A stretch of 6,674 nt of DNA from Haliea sp041746975 (GTDB lineage: Bacteria; Pseudomonadota; Gammaproteobacteria; Pseudomonadales; Halieaceae), in the NCBI GenBank assembly GCA_041746975.1, contig JBGTGB010000038.1:1-6674 (forward strand). Direction: 5' to 3'. The position numbers and the translations under genes were made by a program. Shown here in pieces: positions 6,526 to 6,674 of the stretch. Every line of letters begins with the position of its first letter. Within the stretch, counting starts at the first letter, position 1. The notes below the pieces were generated by a model, which ran no database searches, was not told where the DNA came from, and worked only from the letters and a program-made list of their open reading frames with translations.

Positions 6526-6540
6526 ACATTTCAGAAATGT
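6526..6540. promoter_or_regulatory. 15-bp perfect palindrome upstream of the receptor (candidate operator)
   Basis: ACATTTC-A-GAAATGT: two perfect 7-bp arms around one central base, 87-101 bp upstream of the receptor start codon in an AT-rich part of the upstream region. Length, symmetry and position fit a binding site for a dimeric regulator, but no regulator gene is in the window and the core promoter was not identified with confidence. Treat it as a candidate only. Confidence 0.45.
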
Positions 6541-6674
6541 GCTTTCGCAGAAAAATACAGACTTCTGACGCGGGATAGGCACGTGTCAGTTGATGCACGT
6601 CCCCCAACCTCTTAGTCGCTGGCATCACGGTTTTGCGATGTTCCAGTAAACTCCGACACCACCAGACGCTTTGG
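6541..6674. other. Non-coding upstream stretch, no gene seen
   Basis: No convincing gene on either strand. It contains the hexamer GCACGT twice (6579-6584 and 6595-6600, 16 bp apart), the first of which overlaps CACGTG. Together with 6440-6540 it forms the upstream region of the receptor; whatever lies beyond 6674 is not visible. Confidence 0.5.

Noticed and set aside
6328..6582. 84-residue open frame on the minus strand across the receptor start
   Set aside because: It overlaps the receptor's signal peptide and Shine-Dalgarno in another frame and has no recognisable feature; it would also place the palindrome inside a gene.
6579..6600. Repeated GCACGT and CACGTG near the right edge
   Set aside because: Very short and only two copies; not enough to call a regulatory site.

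Overview
The window carries five protein-coding genes, all read from the minus strand. In transcription order (right to left) they are: a TonB-dependent outer-membrane receptor (6439 to 3551), a periplasmic class II c-type cytochrome (3406 to 2960), an MHS-type inner-membrane MFS symporter with an unusual periplasmic insert (2759 to 1083), a small secreted beta-rich protein of unnamed family (1045 to 518), and a second class II cytochrome c (454 to 8) that is a paralogue of the first. No RNA gene, mobile element, CRISPR array or plus-strand gene could be supported.

Organism: a Gram-negative proteobacterium. The evidence is a TonB-dependent receptor with a proteobacterial 'EEVTVTGTRI' plug start, periplasmic c-type cytochromes and an MHS symporter. 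The receptor style and moderate-to-high GC fit gammaproteobacteria of the Steroidobacter/Nevskia kind or alphaproteobacteria of the sphingomonad kind. Genus cannot be decided from the sequence.

Layout: 6440-6674 is the upstream region of the receptor and holds a perfect 15-bp palindrome (6526-6540), a candidate operator. The receptor ends at a strong intrinsic terminator (11-bp stem, 3516-3541). The first cytochrome is therefore probably its own transcription unit, followed by a weaker hairpin (2918-2940). A candidate sigma-70 promoter (2790-2818) then precedes a GTG start with a good Shine-Dalgarno. The symporter, the small secreted protein and the second cytochrome follow with gaps of 37 and 63 bp and look like one operon.

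How the parts may work together (inference): the receptor would bring a substrate across the outer membrane, the MHS symporter would carry it or a periplasmic product (probably an organic acid) across the inner membrane, and the two cytochromes would shuttle electrons for a periplasmic oxidation. No oxidoreductase lies in the window, so the enzyme and the substrate remain unknown. The most unusual points are the pair of equal-length cytochrome paralogues flanking the symporter and secreted protein, and the roughly 115-residue Cys-containing periplasmic insert in the symporter.
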